Assembly: GCA_902984215.1 (NCBI GenBank)
Contig: CADWAF010001871.1
Span: 1-13,702 of the forward strand
Direction of reading: 5' to 3'
Length of the DNA stretch: 13,702 bases
Source: Willaertia magna
Lineage: Eukaryota; Heterolobosea; Eutetramitea; Acrasida; Naegleriidae
Below the pieces are notes generated by a model that worked only from the letters and a program-made list of their open reading frames with translations, searched no databases and was not told the origin of the DNA. Each line of letters begins with the position of its first letter. The first letter of the stretch is position 1. The position numbers and the translations under genes are program-made. Below are positions 6,738 to 13,702 of the stretch, in pieces.

Positions 6738-8640
6738 ATGCCAACCAATAAAAAAACAAAATACAATCAACTACTACTAACAGTTCCTCCTTTTATTAGT
6801 AATATTATTTAATTACTACTATTATAAATTCAACAATTCCTACTCCATATTTTTTAAACAAAACAAATCAATTACTACCACTAACAGTTCCTCTTTTTAT
6901 TAATAGTATTATCTAATTACTATTATTATAAATTCCTTCAAAAATCAATAATTGTAAATATCAATTATTATTAACAATTCCTCCTTTTACTAATAGTAAT
7001 ATTATCTAATTATTAACAGTTTCTATTCTATGTTTACTAAATAAAACAAATCTATTATCAAAAATTACAACTAAAGCAAATTCTTTTAATTTAAATAACC
7101 ATAAATTATCAAGCTGTTTGGATGAAAAAAATAATAAATTAAAAAGAAAAAAAATATTTAACTAGTTAAAAATATAAAGAAGAATTAAATATTAAATTGG
7201 ATAATTGAAAATTTAAAATAGAAACAAAATTAATTGATATGAATTTAATTAAAAAAAACTTAAAAAATATGAAAAATCTTTTTTAAAAGATAAAGATACT
7301 AAAATAATATTATATTTAAATACTGAAACTAGAAAAATAGTAAAATTAAATGTAAAAGAAAATTTAAAAGAAAAAAAATATAAATTAAATAAATATTTAT
7401 TATTATTACCATAAAAAAAAAGAGTAAAAATTAAATATTTTTATAATAATTATTATAAGTATTATTAAAAATTAGAAGATGTTTATAATAAATATTTAAG
7501 AAAAACAATAAATTATATATTAATCAAAAATAAAATGAAACATAAAAAATTATTTTTTTTACTAATGAATTCGCCAAATAAAAAAATAAAAAATTTTATC
7601 TAAAATTTACTAAAGAATTTTAATTTTTTGTTTTAAATATTAAAATATAGTGTACCAAGAATAATTTGTAATAATAATTTTAATTAAACATTTTTAATAG
7701 TATTAACGTTATATAGATATAGATATAATCTAGAAAAAAAAAGTACTAGATATAATAGCTGATAATAATATGTTTAAGGATAGACTTATTTTAGATTTAT
7801 TTATCTATTAATCAGTACCACTATATTTTATTGCAGTTATGCGTTGTGATAATAGTAATTTATTGATAAAAAATATTAAATTGTATTTATATTTTAAAAT
7901 TGTAAAAAAAATGATTTTAACAAATAATTAGATGATAAAAAAAGAAAAATGATTAAATATGACTTTAATAAAAATAATTTAGATACTGATTTTAATAGTT
8001 TTATCAAAAATATTTAAGATTTAACAAGTAAACAATTAAATAGTAAACATTATATTGTATTAGATTAAATTATGATTTGTTTGTTTTTTAGAGGTTTAAG
8101 TATTAGATATTATATTTAAACTATTAATTTTAATGTACAATTAATTAAAAAAATATTTTTAAACCAGTTTTTTAATAATTTATCTTAAAACTTTTGTAAG
8201 GTTTTTAAATATAATTATGATTAACCTTTAGTTTTAAACTTCAACATGGTTTTCAAGTTACTGACATTCCTGTTTTTATTAAAGGTATCTATAGTCATAG
8301 CATTAGGGTTTATTGGGTTAAAATATTTTTAATATGGTCTAAAGGGTTAAAAAATCTAAAAGAAATGCACTTAGCTGATTTTTTTATTAATTATGACACT
8401 AAAAACAACTTTCAGGATTTTTTATTTGATGAATATTTATATTTAATTTTTAAAATATTACGATTTTTTAACATTAAAAATTTAAAAATAAAGACCTCTA
8501 TAAATTAAAAATTAAAAGTATCTTTTTGTTACTAGAAATTTGGAGTATTTTAAATAAGGTTTTAAAATATTATTTTTTTAAAAATTAAACGTTTACAAAA
8601 CTATATTAAAGAATACTAATATTTAAATATAGATTAACAG
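6738..8640 (+). pseudogene. decayed plus-strand gene, divergent from the transposase, family not recognised
   Basis: ATG 6738 starts MPTNKKTKYNQLLLTVPPF inside the 100-bp tandem repeat, then stops. Further on, coding-like segments lie in shifting frames: LDEKNNKLKRKKIF (about 7118-7160), a 160-codon frame at 7283-7762 with five TAA at Gln-like positions and no CAA, IADNNMFKDRLILDLFIYQS (about 7755-7815), a frame from 7934 including QLNSKHYIVLDQIMICLFF, and the best-kept part, VTDIPVFIKGIYSHSIRVYW with KNLKEMHLADFFINYDTKN (8242-8508), which keeps CAA and CAG. Then LYKLKIKSIFLLLEIWSILN (8496-8560). Together they suggest one protein of 600 or more residues with at least five frameshifts. It could be a second protein of the same mobile element. 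No domain is identified. Confidence 0.45.
6754..7056 (+). repeat. three-copy tandem repeat, about 90-101 bp per unit
   Basis: Units anchored on TCAACTACTACTAACAGTTC (6767), TCAATTACTACCACTAACAG (6868) and TCAATTATTATTAACAATTC (6961) share a following CCTCCTTTTATTAGTAATA-like stretch, a TAATTACTATTATTATAAATT-like stretch and, in the first and last copies, a TTTACTAAACAAAACAAATC-like end. Spacings are 101, 93 and 90 bp. They lie immediately 5' of the transposase relic and at the start of the divergent relic, where CACTA elements often carry subterminal repeats; that link is inference. Confidence 0.75.
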
Positions 8641-8994
8641 CTTTTAAAAATGAAGAATTAACAGAAATATTATATGATAAATTATTAAAGATATGTAAAT
8701 ATTGTAAAAAAAAAGAAATAATTATTAATATATCCTTAAATACAAATATAATAATATATTTCATAATTAAAAATTTAAAAAAGAAAAATTAAAAAATAAA
8801 TTAATTAATAAAAAAAATTAAACTATAGTAAATTATATATATATTTAAAATTAATAAACAATAATTAATATAAACAATAATAAGATGTTTCAATAAAAAT
8901 AAATTTATAGATATAATTAAGGTAAAAAAAAGAATAAAAAAAAATTTTATATTTTATATATCAAAAAAATAATAAAGGTAATCATTAGATTTGA
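8641..8994. other. A/T-rich stretch with scattered coding-like pieces
   Basis: A short segment near 8637-8760 reads LTAFKNEELTEILYDKLLKI followed by a CKYCKKK motif in one plus-strand frame, so the relic to its left probably reached this far. After 8760 the sequence becomes nearly pure A/T with no supported frame until the Asn-rich one at 8995. Confidence 0.35.
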
Positions 8995-9369
8995 AATAAT
9001 GATAAAAAAATTCTTAAAGATATTTCTGAATATAAAAAAAGAAAATATAAAAGAAAAATATTAAAAAACAATAATAATTTAAATATTAATAACAATAATA
9101 ATAATAACATTGTTTCTCTCTATGGTGAAAATAATATTGTAAATATAATTGATTCTATATAAAGTATGTAAACTGTTTTTTAAATAAAATTAAATTAATC
9201 TTTATACTTCTTTACTTCCGTTTTGGGTAAACAAAAGTAATTAAAATTATTTTAGTTCTTCAAGAAGACAAAAATTGTAATTTCAATTATTTTCTTAAAT
9301 AAACATTTAAACATTTAAACATTTTATGCACAATAAATGTTACGAAAAAATAAAATAAAAATAATATGA
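8995..9369 (+). pseudogene. Asn-rich frame with TAA at Gln-like positions
   Basis: After a TGA at 8992 the frame runs to a TGA at 9367-9369. It reads NNDKKILKDISEYKKRKYKR, an Asn tract, NIVSLYGENNIVNIIDSI, and then Gln-like TAA codons within S-M-T-V-F residues and a segment LYFFTSVLGK. The Asn tract and Lys-rich lead look like the low-complexity C-terminal end of a protein from an AT-rich genome. It may be the end of the 6738-8640 relic. TAA occurs repeatedly and CAA twice. Confidence 0.3.
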
Positions 9370-9705
9370 AATAAATTATCATTTCTTTAAGAAACATGTA
9401 TAAAGTAATTTATTTTAAAATAATTAATTTAAATTTAAATTTTTTATTTATTATTTTTAAATTAAAAGTTTAAAATGTATTTTTATATTTTTTTTAAATA
9501 ATAATATTATGATTAAAATAATTATATATTTAAAAAATTATTAAATTTTATTTTAATTTTTTTAATTTTTTTTTAATTTTATGCTATATGAAAAAAAATA
9601 ACATATTATTTTTATATGATGTTGAAACTTTTATTTATTGGGAAAAAAAGTAGTTTTTTAATTCTCAATTATTAATTATTATCAGTTACTATTTCAATTC
9701 GATAT
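9370..9705. other. A/T-rich 3' flank of the RCC1-repeat gene
   Basis: Runs of T and TTAAA dominate. On the RCC1 coding strand this is downstream sequence and likely holds its 3' UTR and polyadenylation site; AATAAA-like strings occur, but too often to point to one. No frame is supported. Confidence 0.5.
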
Positions 9706-11142
9706 TTAATTATTAAAATCAATATCTGATAATGGTGTTTTGTCTTCATTTTCGTTCATTACAATTCTTTTACAACAACTGTCAACCAATCTCTTTAAAT
9801 TATTTGACATATATTCATCAAATAAATTAACAACTCCTACTAATACACCATAAACATTTGAACCAACAGCAACATCTAATACTTGTTCCCTTGCATCTGT
9901 AAATAATTCTTTATCAACTTCCTTTAAATAAAAAGTTTCATTTGTAAATTGACTGCCTCTCATTCCGCCCAACCAAATATTTCCTTTTAAATTGTCAACA
10001 AATATCATGCTTGAAAAACCTCCATAAATAGAAATCTCTCCTTTGTTATAATCAAATTTATTATTTCTATTTTCATCTTCTTCTTTTCTATCATTTAAAT
10101 TAAAAGATGTCACCCCAACAATCTCTCTTACATTATTGCTTTTAAACTTTGATTGATCCAATACAAATTTACCACTCGATATTTTTGATTGATTTGTTAA
10201 AGAGGAACCTAGATTAGTGCCAAAATAACCAAAAATATAAATATCAAATGAATTTGAAACGATAACTGATAAATGACTTAAGGGAAATGCAAAAGCATCT
10301 AAAATTGTTGATCCATTGAGAAAAGATAAATCTCCAACTAATTTTGTTAATTCACTTGAAGGTCCATCCTTAATTAATTGAGCGTATATGTTATCTCCAT
10401 AAACAAAGAGTTCATTCTTATTTGTTAAAACTAATAAATGTCCATAACCAACTGAAATGTTTTTAACAATAACATTATCATTTGCGTTATTGTTAAATTT
10501 TAATTTTGTAAAATCTGTTTTCATATCATTTGCAATTTTTCCGCTATACCAAATTTCTTTATTATTTAAAACAATAATTGTAGAATAAGTTCCACAACAT
10601 GCATGTGTAATTTCAGGTTGACTATCTTCATCATTTCTATTTGTTTTAAATAGATTAGTTGTATCAATTAATTTTAATTTGTCAACATTACTATTCACTC
10701 CCAACTGTCCATAATTACTACTTCCATGACCATAAATTAAATTATTTTCTAAAATTAAAATTAAATGAAAATAACCAGCTAATAAATATTTTATTGGAAT
10801 ATTTGTTGGTGGATTGTAAATTGAAGTAATTGTTGTTATTTCTGGATTTAATTTTTGATAAGAACCACTAGCATTTGAATCAACTTTATAAATTTCATTC
10901 ATTTCATTTGCGAAACAAATATTAATTCCCATACTTGTAATTTTAACAATTTTATGATCATGTTGAATTTTACAAATAACATTAGTGGAATGTTGATAAC
11001 AATAAAGTTTTTCGTTTAGAAAGTTATTGCTTTTATTTAAGTGTCTATAATTTTTCACCCGTTGTCTTTCTTCTATTGTTGGCGTGATCATTTCGTGAAA
11101 GTTTTGTTCATCACTTAGAAAGTCATAAAGGTGATTACTCAT
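9706..11142 (-). CDS. RCC1-repeat (beta-propeller) protein, 478 residues
   Basis: The clearest repeat is HLILILENNLIYGHGSSNYG with QLGV following (residues about 125-149), the standard RCC1 pattern of buried strand, turn, then G-x-N-x-x-G-Q-L-G. Further blades: CCGTYSTIIVLNNKEIWYSG (about 182-201), GHLLVLTNKNELFVYGDNIY plus AQL (about 234-256), SHLSVIVSNSFDIYIFGYFG (about 289-308) and GGFSSMIFVDNLKGNIWLGG (about 374-393), then a closing strand (VAVGSNVYGVLVGV). Five or more blades, several lacking the usual glycines, suggest a divergent propeller. Such proteins commonly act as protein-binding scaffolds or GTPase regulators; which partner applies here is unknown. There is no signal peptide, membrane segment or intron. 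Start: the first ATG is at 11140-11142; the six codons before it begin with TTG and are not taken. It ends in TAA; a TGA follows three codons later. Confidence 0.9.
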   Translation of the reverse strand: MSNHLYDFLSDEQNFHEMITPTIEERQRVKNYRHLNKSNNFLNEKLYCYQHSTNVICKIQHDHKIVKITSMGINICFANEMNEIYKVDSNASGSYQKLNPEITTITSIYNPPTNIPIKYLLAGYFHLILILENNLIYGHGSSNYGQLGVNSNVDKLKLIDTTNLFKTNRNDEDSQPEITHACCGTYSTIIVLNNKEIWYSGKIANDMKTDFTKLKFNNNANDNVIVKNISVGYGHLLVLTNKNELFVYGDNIYAQLIKDGPSSELTKLVGDLSFLNGSTILDAFAFPLSHLSVIVSNSFDIYIFGYFGTNLGSSLTNQSKISSGKFVLDQSKFKSNNVREIVGVTSFNLNDRKEEDENRNNKFDYNKGEISIYGGFSSMIFVDNLKGNIWLGGMRGSQFTNETFYLKEVDKELFTDAREQVLDVAVGSNVYGVLVGVVNLFDEYMSNNLKRLVDSCCKRIVMNENEDKTPLSDIDFNN

Positions 11143-11166
11143 TTTTTTTAACCTGAACAAGTGACA

Positions 11167-11176
11167 ATATATAAAT
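11167..11176 (-). promoter_or_regulatory. possible TATA-like element upstream of the RCC1-repeat gene
   Basis: On the minus strand ATTTATATAT lies about 25-34 nt before the ATG, within a small island of higher complexity (11143-11240) that separates the gene from very A/T-rich spacer. The ATG itself follows a run of A residues, a common translation-start context in AT-rich eukaryotes. In such DNA a TATA match has little weight. Confidence 0.2.
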
Positions 11177-11240
11177 ACTTAACCCTAAATAACAATGGTG
11201 GGCTTTTCACTGGAATGTGTCTTTGTGAAATAATAATTTA

Positions 11241-12485
11241 ATTATAATAACAATAAACAATAAAAATTCGTTAACTACTTATTAAACTTCTGAAATGAAA
11301 AAAAATAAAAATTTTAAAAAAAAAAATTGTTTAAACAAATTTATGTATTTGTGAACAAAATATAAATATTTTATTTTTTACATAAAAAATAAAATTTAAA
11401 AAAATAATAATCCATAACAAAATTTATTTAAATAAACATTATTTTTTTATTAACTGTATTTTCTTTGTTTTTTAAATAAAAATTTTTATAATACAATAAT
11501 TTGGTATAAGTTTTATAATTTTTTAGTTTAGTTAAAATTATTTTTAAAAGAAAGTTAATAAAAATAATAAAATTAAGTAAAATTATAAAATATTTAAAAA
11601 AAATAATATAAAAAAGATTTGTTATTTTTTTTTATAATAAAAATTTATTATAAAAGATTATAAAAAAAATAAATATAAAAAAATTAATAAAAATAATAAT
11701 ATTAATAGTAAAGATAGGTTAAATAATAAAATAAAAAAAATAATTTATTATATAGTATATTTAAATTATTTTTTTAATATTATATTAAAAATTTAAAAAG
11801 AATTTAATTCAAATAAAAAAAATAATTTGTAAATATTTATTAAATATTAATAATTATAATTTTTTTAAATATTTTAATTAATTATATTAAAAATATTTTT
11901 TAAATATTGAAATTAGAATTAAAAATTTAAAATATAATTAATAATAAACAAAATTAAATAAATGTAATATTATAATTTAATAATTAAATATATACATAAA
12001 TATAATCAAATAATAACAATTAATAATAATTAAAAATCAAATATATCAGTTTAATATAAATAAATAAAATATTATAAAATATAAATTTTTTAAAATTAAA
12101 TAAAACAGAAATATCAAATATGGAAATAAATAATATATTAATTAAATTTTTAAATATTAATCATCAATTTTAAGTACATTATTAAATTAAATTAAATATT
12201 TAATACTATCTATTTAAAAATTAATCAAAAATATAGAAGTACTATTAAAAATTAATTTATTTAATATTAAACATTAAAGTTTACTAAATATTAATAAATT
12301 TAAAATTAATAAAAACAAACCAATAAATTATATTATAATATTTAAACTTTATAAATAGAAATTAAAAATAATATTTAAAAATAATTTAAAAAAATTAAAT
12401 ATATTAAAAAGCAATGAAATTAATAAATTAAAAAATAAATTAATTTTTAAATTTTTAATTAAAAATTTTTTATAAAAAATATTAA
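11241..12485. other. nearly pure A/T spacer
   Basis: About 1.2 kb is made almost wholly of A and T with only scattered G and C, most extreme from about 11560 to 12480. No coding frame, RNA gene or ordered repeat is seen on either strand. It is the intergenic spacer between two minus-strand genes, and the boundary at about 12485 is sharp, where G and C reappear. Confidence 0.7.
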
Positions 12486-12493
12486 TATTTGTA

Positions 12494-12769
12494 TTATTTA
12501 TTTTTAGTAATAATTTCTTTTAGTCGTTTGAATATTCACCAAATATAGGAATCTTCTATGCATAGTGAAAACCTTGCTATTTCTACCTTTATTATTTCAT
12601 TTTTCAATTCTAATTTAGAATAATTAATTTTATTAGTATATCAGTAATATCTTAAATACTTGCTTTAAAACTTATCTTTGAATTTCAAATATTTTACAAA
12701 ACAACATTTTGCAAAAATTTATAGGAATAATGTGTGCGGCAATTATACATATAGCTAATATATCTTCTA
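12494..12769 (-). pseudogene. coding-like continuation in frame with the gene at 12770
   Basis: Directly after the TAA of the 258-residue gene the same frame continues with coding-like sequence: LPHTLFLQ-type residues, FAKCCFVKYLKFKDKF, then NYSKLELKNEIIKVEIARFS, LCIEDSYIW and IFKRLKEIITKNK, ending at a TAA at 12494-12496. It contains several TAA/TAG and two TGA codons. G+C is clearly higher than in the spacer to its left, and a sharp edge coincides with the end of the frame. It may be the decayed end of a once longer gene, or a separate relic. No family is recognised. Confidence 0.35.
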
Positions 12770-13546
12770 TTATTCTGAAACCAAATTTATTGTGACATCA
12801 ATTAATTGATAATTATATATTTTTTTAAATAACTTCTCTCTATATAATTCTCCAAATAAACAATGTTCATTTAAAATATAATAAATTGACACTCTTGTTA
12901 AATCTTTTGAAAAATCATTATCTAATTCATCATATCCATACCAATGACTAAACAACACTTTATATTTCTTATGAATCATACTGCAATATAAACCATTTTG
13001 CATTTTACTAGAAAAAGATAATATTATCCAATCATTAAGATTTATTATACTTTCTTTTTGTATTCCAGTAAGATAAGTTCCACCAATATCTTTACTAAGT
13101 GTTTGTTTATTATTGTTAATTAAATATTTTAATAAAATTTCCTTTTCAAATGTTAAACTTTTTAAATTTTTAATTTCTTTTACATTTAAATTAAAATTTA
13201 CAATATAACTAAACGTTCCAGGTTCATTTAAATAATTTAATTGAACTGGTAAACATTTTTCTTCAAATCCTGTAAAGAAAACAATTGACAACCTTAATGA
13301 TTGGATTAATTGATCTATTAAAAGAATAATGTCATTTGGTAAATTACATGCACTTGGACAAACAAATAAGATATCTATTGAGGTTTTTATTAAATAATCT
13401 TTTAATTCTTCCATTGAATTATCTCCAGTCCATTCATAAATTTGTAAAAAATCATATTGATTTAATCGGAAACAAACATCTTCAATGAAACTATCGTTTT
13501 TTTGTGTATTTGTGGTAATAATTAATGCCTTCTTCTTTCCAAACAT
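12770..13546 (-). CDS. unrecognised 258-residue protein with an N-terminal alpha/beta fold
   Basis: The start is ATG 13544-13546 (MFGKKKALIITTNTQKND), preceded by an A-run; the 27 codons upstream begin with TTG and are not taken. The first 95 residues alternate a strand (ALIITTN), helix (FIEDVCFRL), strand (FLQIYEW), helix (MEELKDYL), strand (IDILFVCPS), helix (IILLIDQLIQS) and strand (LSIVFFTGF), a Rossmann/flavodoxin- or receiver-like pattern. No nucleotide-binding loop is obvious, and a phosphoacceptor Asp is not clearly placed. The C-terminal half has LNDWIILSFSSKM, VLFSHWYGYDELD and a helical end. No signal peptide or membrane segment is seen. All Gln codons are CAA. It stops at a TAA (12770-12772) after LVSE; the frame continues in decayed form beyond it. 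Function unknown. Confidence 0.8.
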   Translation of the reverse strand: MFGKKKALIITTNTQKNDSFIEDVCFRLNQYDFLQIYEWTGDNSMEELKDYLIKTSIDILFVCPSACNLPNDIILLIDQLIQSLRLSIVFFTGFEEKCLPVQLNYLNEPGTFSYIVNFNLNVKEIKNLKSLTFEKEILLKYLINNNKQTLSKDIGGTYLTGIQKESIINLNDWIILSFSSKMQNGLYCSMIHKKYKVLFSHWYGYDELDNDFSKDLTRVSIYYILNEHCLFGELYREKLFKKIYNYQLIDVTINLVSE

Positions 13547-13702
13547 TTTTTTTTTTGAAGGGAAAGTTAGAAAAAGTTTTTGAAAGGAAAACAAACAGTC
13601 ACCAGTTCGAACACAGGACAACAACAAACGTATTTACAGAACAAAAATTCTCAAACGCCAGGAAGAAGCATCAATTTCAAAGTTAAACAAACAAAAAAAT
13701 GT
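13547..13702. other. 5' flank of the 258-residue gene
   Basis: This more complex stretch (with CCAGTTCGAACACAGG and similar) has far more G and C than the spacers and probably holds the 5' UTR and promoter of the minus-strand gene. An A-rich ACAAAAAAATG at the right edge could be the start of a divergent plus-strand gene, but only four bases from its ATG onward are visible. Confidence 0.4.

Noticed and set aside
7752..7931. Resemblance of IADNN...SVPLYFIAVM to the hAT transposase core
   Set aside because: The order of neighbouring segments does not follow hAT proteins, and no signature beyond a vague pattern is present.
11143..11160. Six-codon extension of the RCC1-repeat protein
   Set aside because: It would start on TTG; the ATG at 11140-11142 in an A-rich context is the natural start.
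11179..11190. AACCCTAAAT resembling a telomeric repeat
   Set aside because: There is a single copy only, within a promoter-like region between genes.
11195..11233. Plus-strand mini-ORF MVGFSLECVFVK
   Set aside because: Only 12 codons, in the 5' flank of a minus-strand gene, with no support beyond an ATG.
13600..13620. GTTCGAA resembling a tRNA T-loop
   Set aside because: The flanking bases do not form a T-stem on either strand, and no acceptor, D or anticodon arm can be folded.
13547..13627. 27-codon N-terminal extension of the 258-residue protein
   Set aside because: It would start on TTG, and an ATG with an A-run in front lies at 13544-13546, so the shorter form was chosen.
13692..13702. 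A-rich context plus ATG at the right edge, a possible divergent gene start
   Set aside because: Only four bases from the ATG onward are visible, too little to call a gene.

Overview
This is an extremely A+T-rich eukaryotic nuclear segment. The signs are an intronless RCC1-repeat gene, remains of a eukaryotic CACTA/tnp2-type DNA transposase, A-rich leaders before ATGs, poly-Asn and poly-Gln coding tracts, and no Shine-Dalgarno or operon logic. The host is probably an AT-rich protist (amoeboid, heterolobosean or ciliate-like) or an AT-rich early-diverging fungus; the sequence alone does not settle which.

Two intact genes lie on the minus strand at the right: an RCC1-repeat protein (9706-11142) and an unrecognised 258-residue protein (12770-13546). 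Both use the standard code, with Gln as CAA/CAG and ending in TAA. About 1.6 kb of nearly pure A/T separates them.

The centre (4485-6655, minus) is a tnp2/CACTA-like transposase pseudogene that can be followed across three reading frames. The parts are an N-terminal acidic region plus zinc-binding cluster, a decayed DDE core in which the usual Thr-Asp-Gly reads Thr-Asn-Asn, and a long C-terminal part with the DxMHALYEG motif. Its breaks include slips at A-runs and one apparent internal deletion. Just upstream are a ~100-bp tandem repeat (6754-7056) and a divergent plus-strand relic running to about 9369.

The left third (1-4300) and the 6738-9369 stretch hold plus-strand frames that stay open for roughly 120-270 codons only if TAA and TAG are read as Gln; they then end at TGA. 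One has a Gln tract in which TAA and CAA alternate in frame (2506-2559). Either these are relics whose CAA/CAG codons decayed to stops under AT mutation pressure, or they are genes using a ciliate-type code. The minus-strand genes argue for the standard code in the host, while some details of the left-hand frames favour reassignment. This conflict is the most interesting feature of the window. The remainder is A/T-rich spacer without recognisable genes; no tRNA, rRNA or CRISPR was found.
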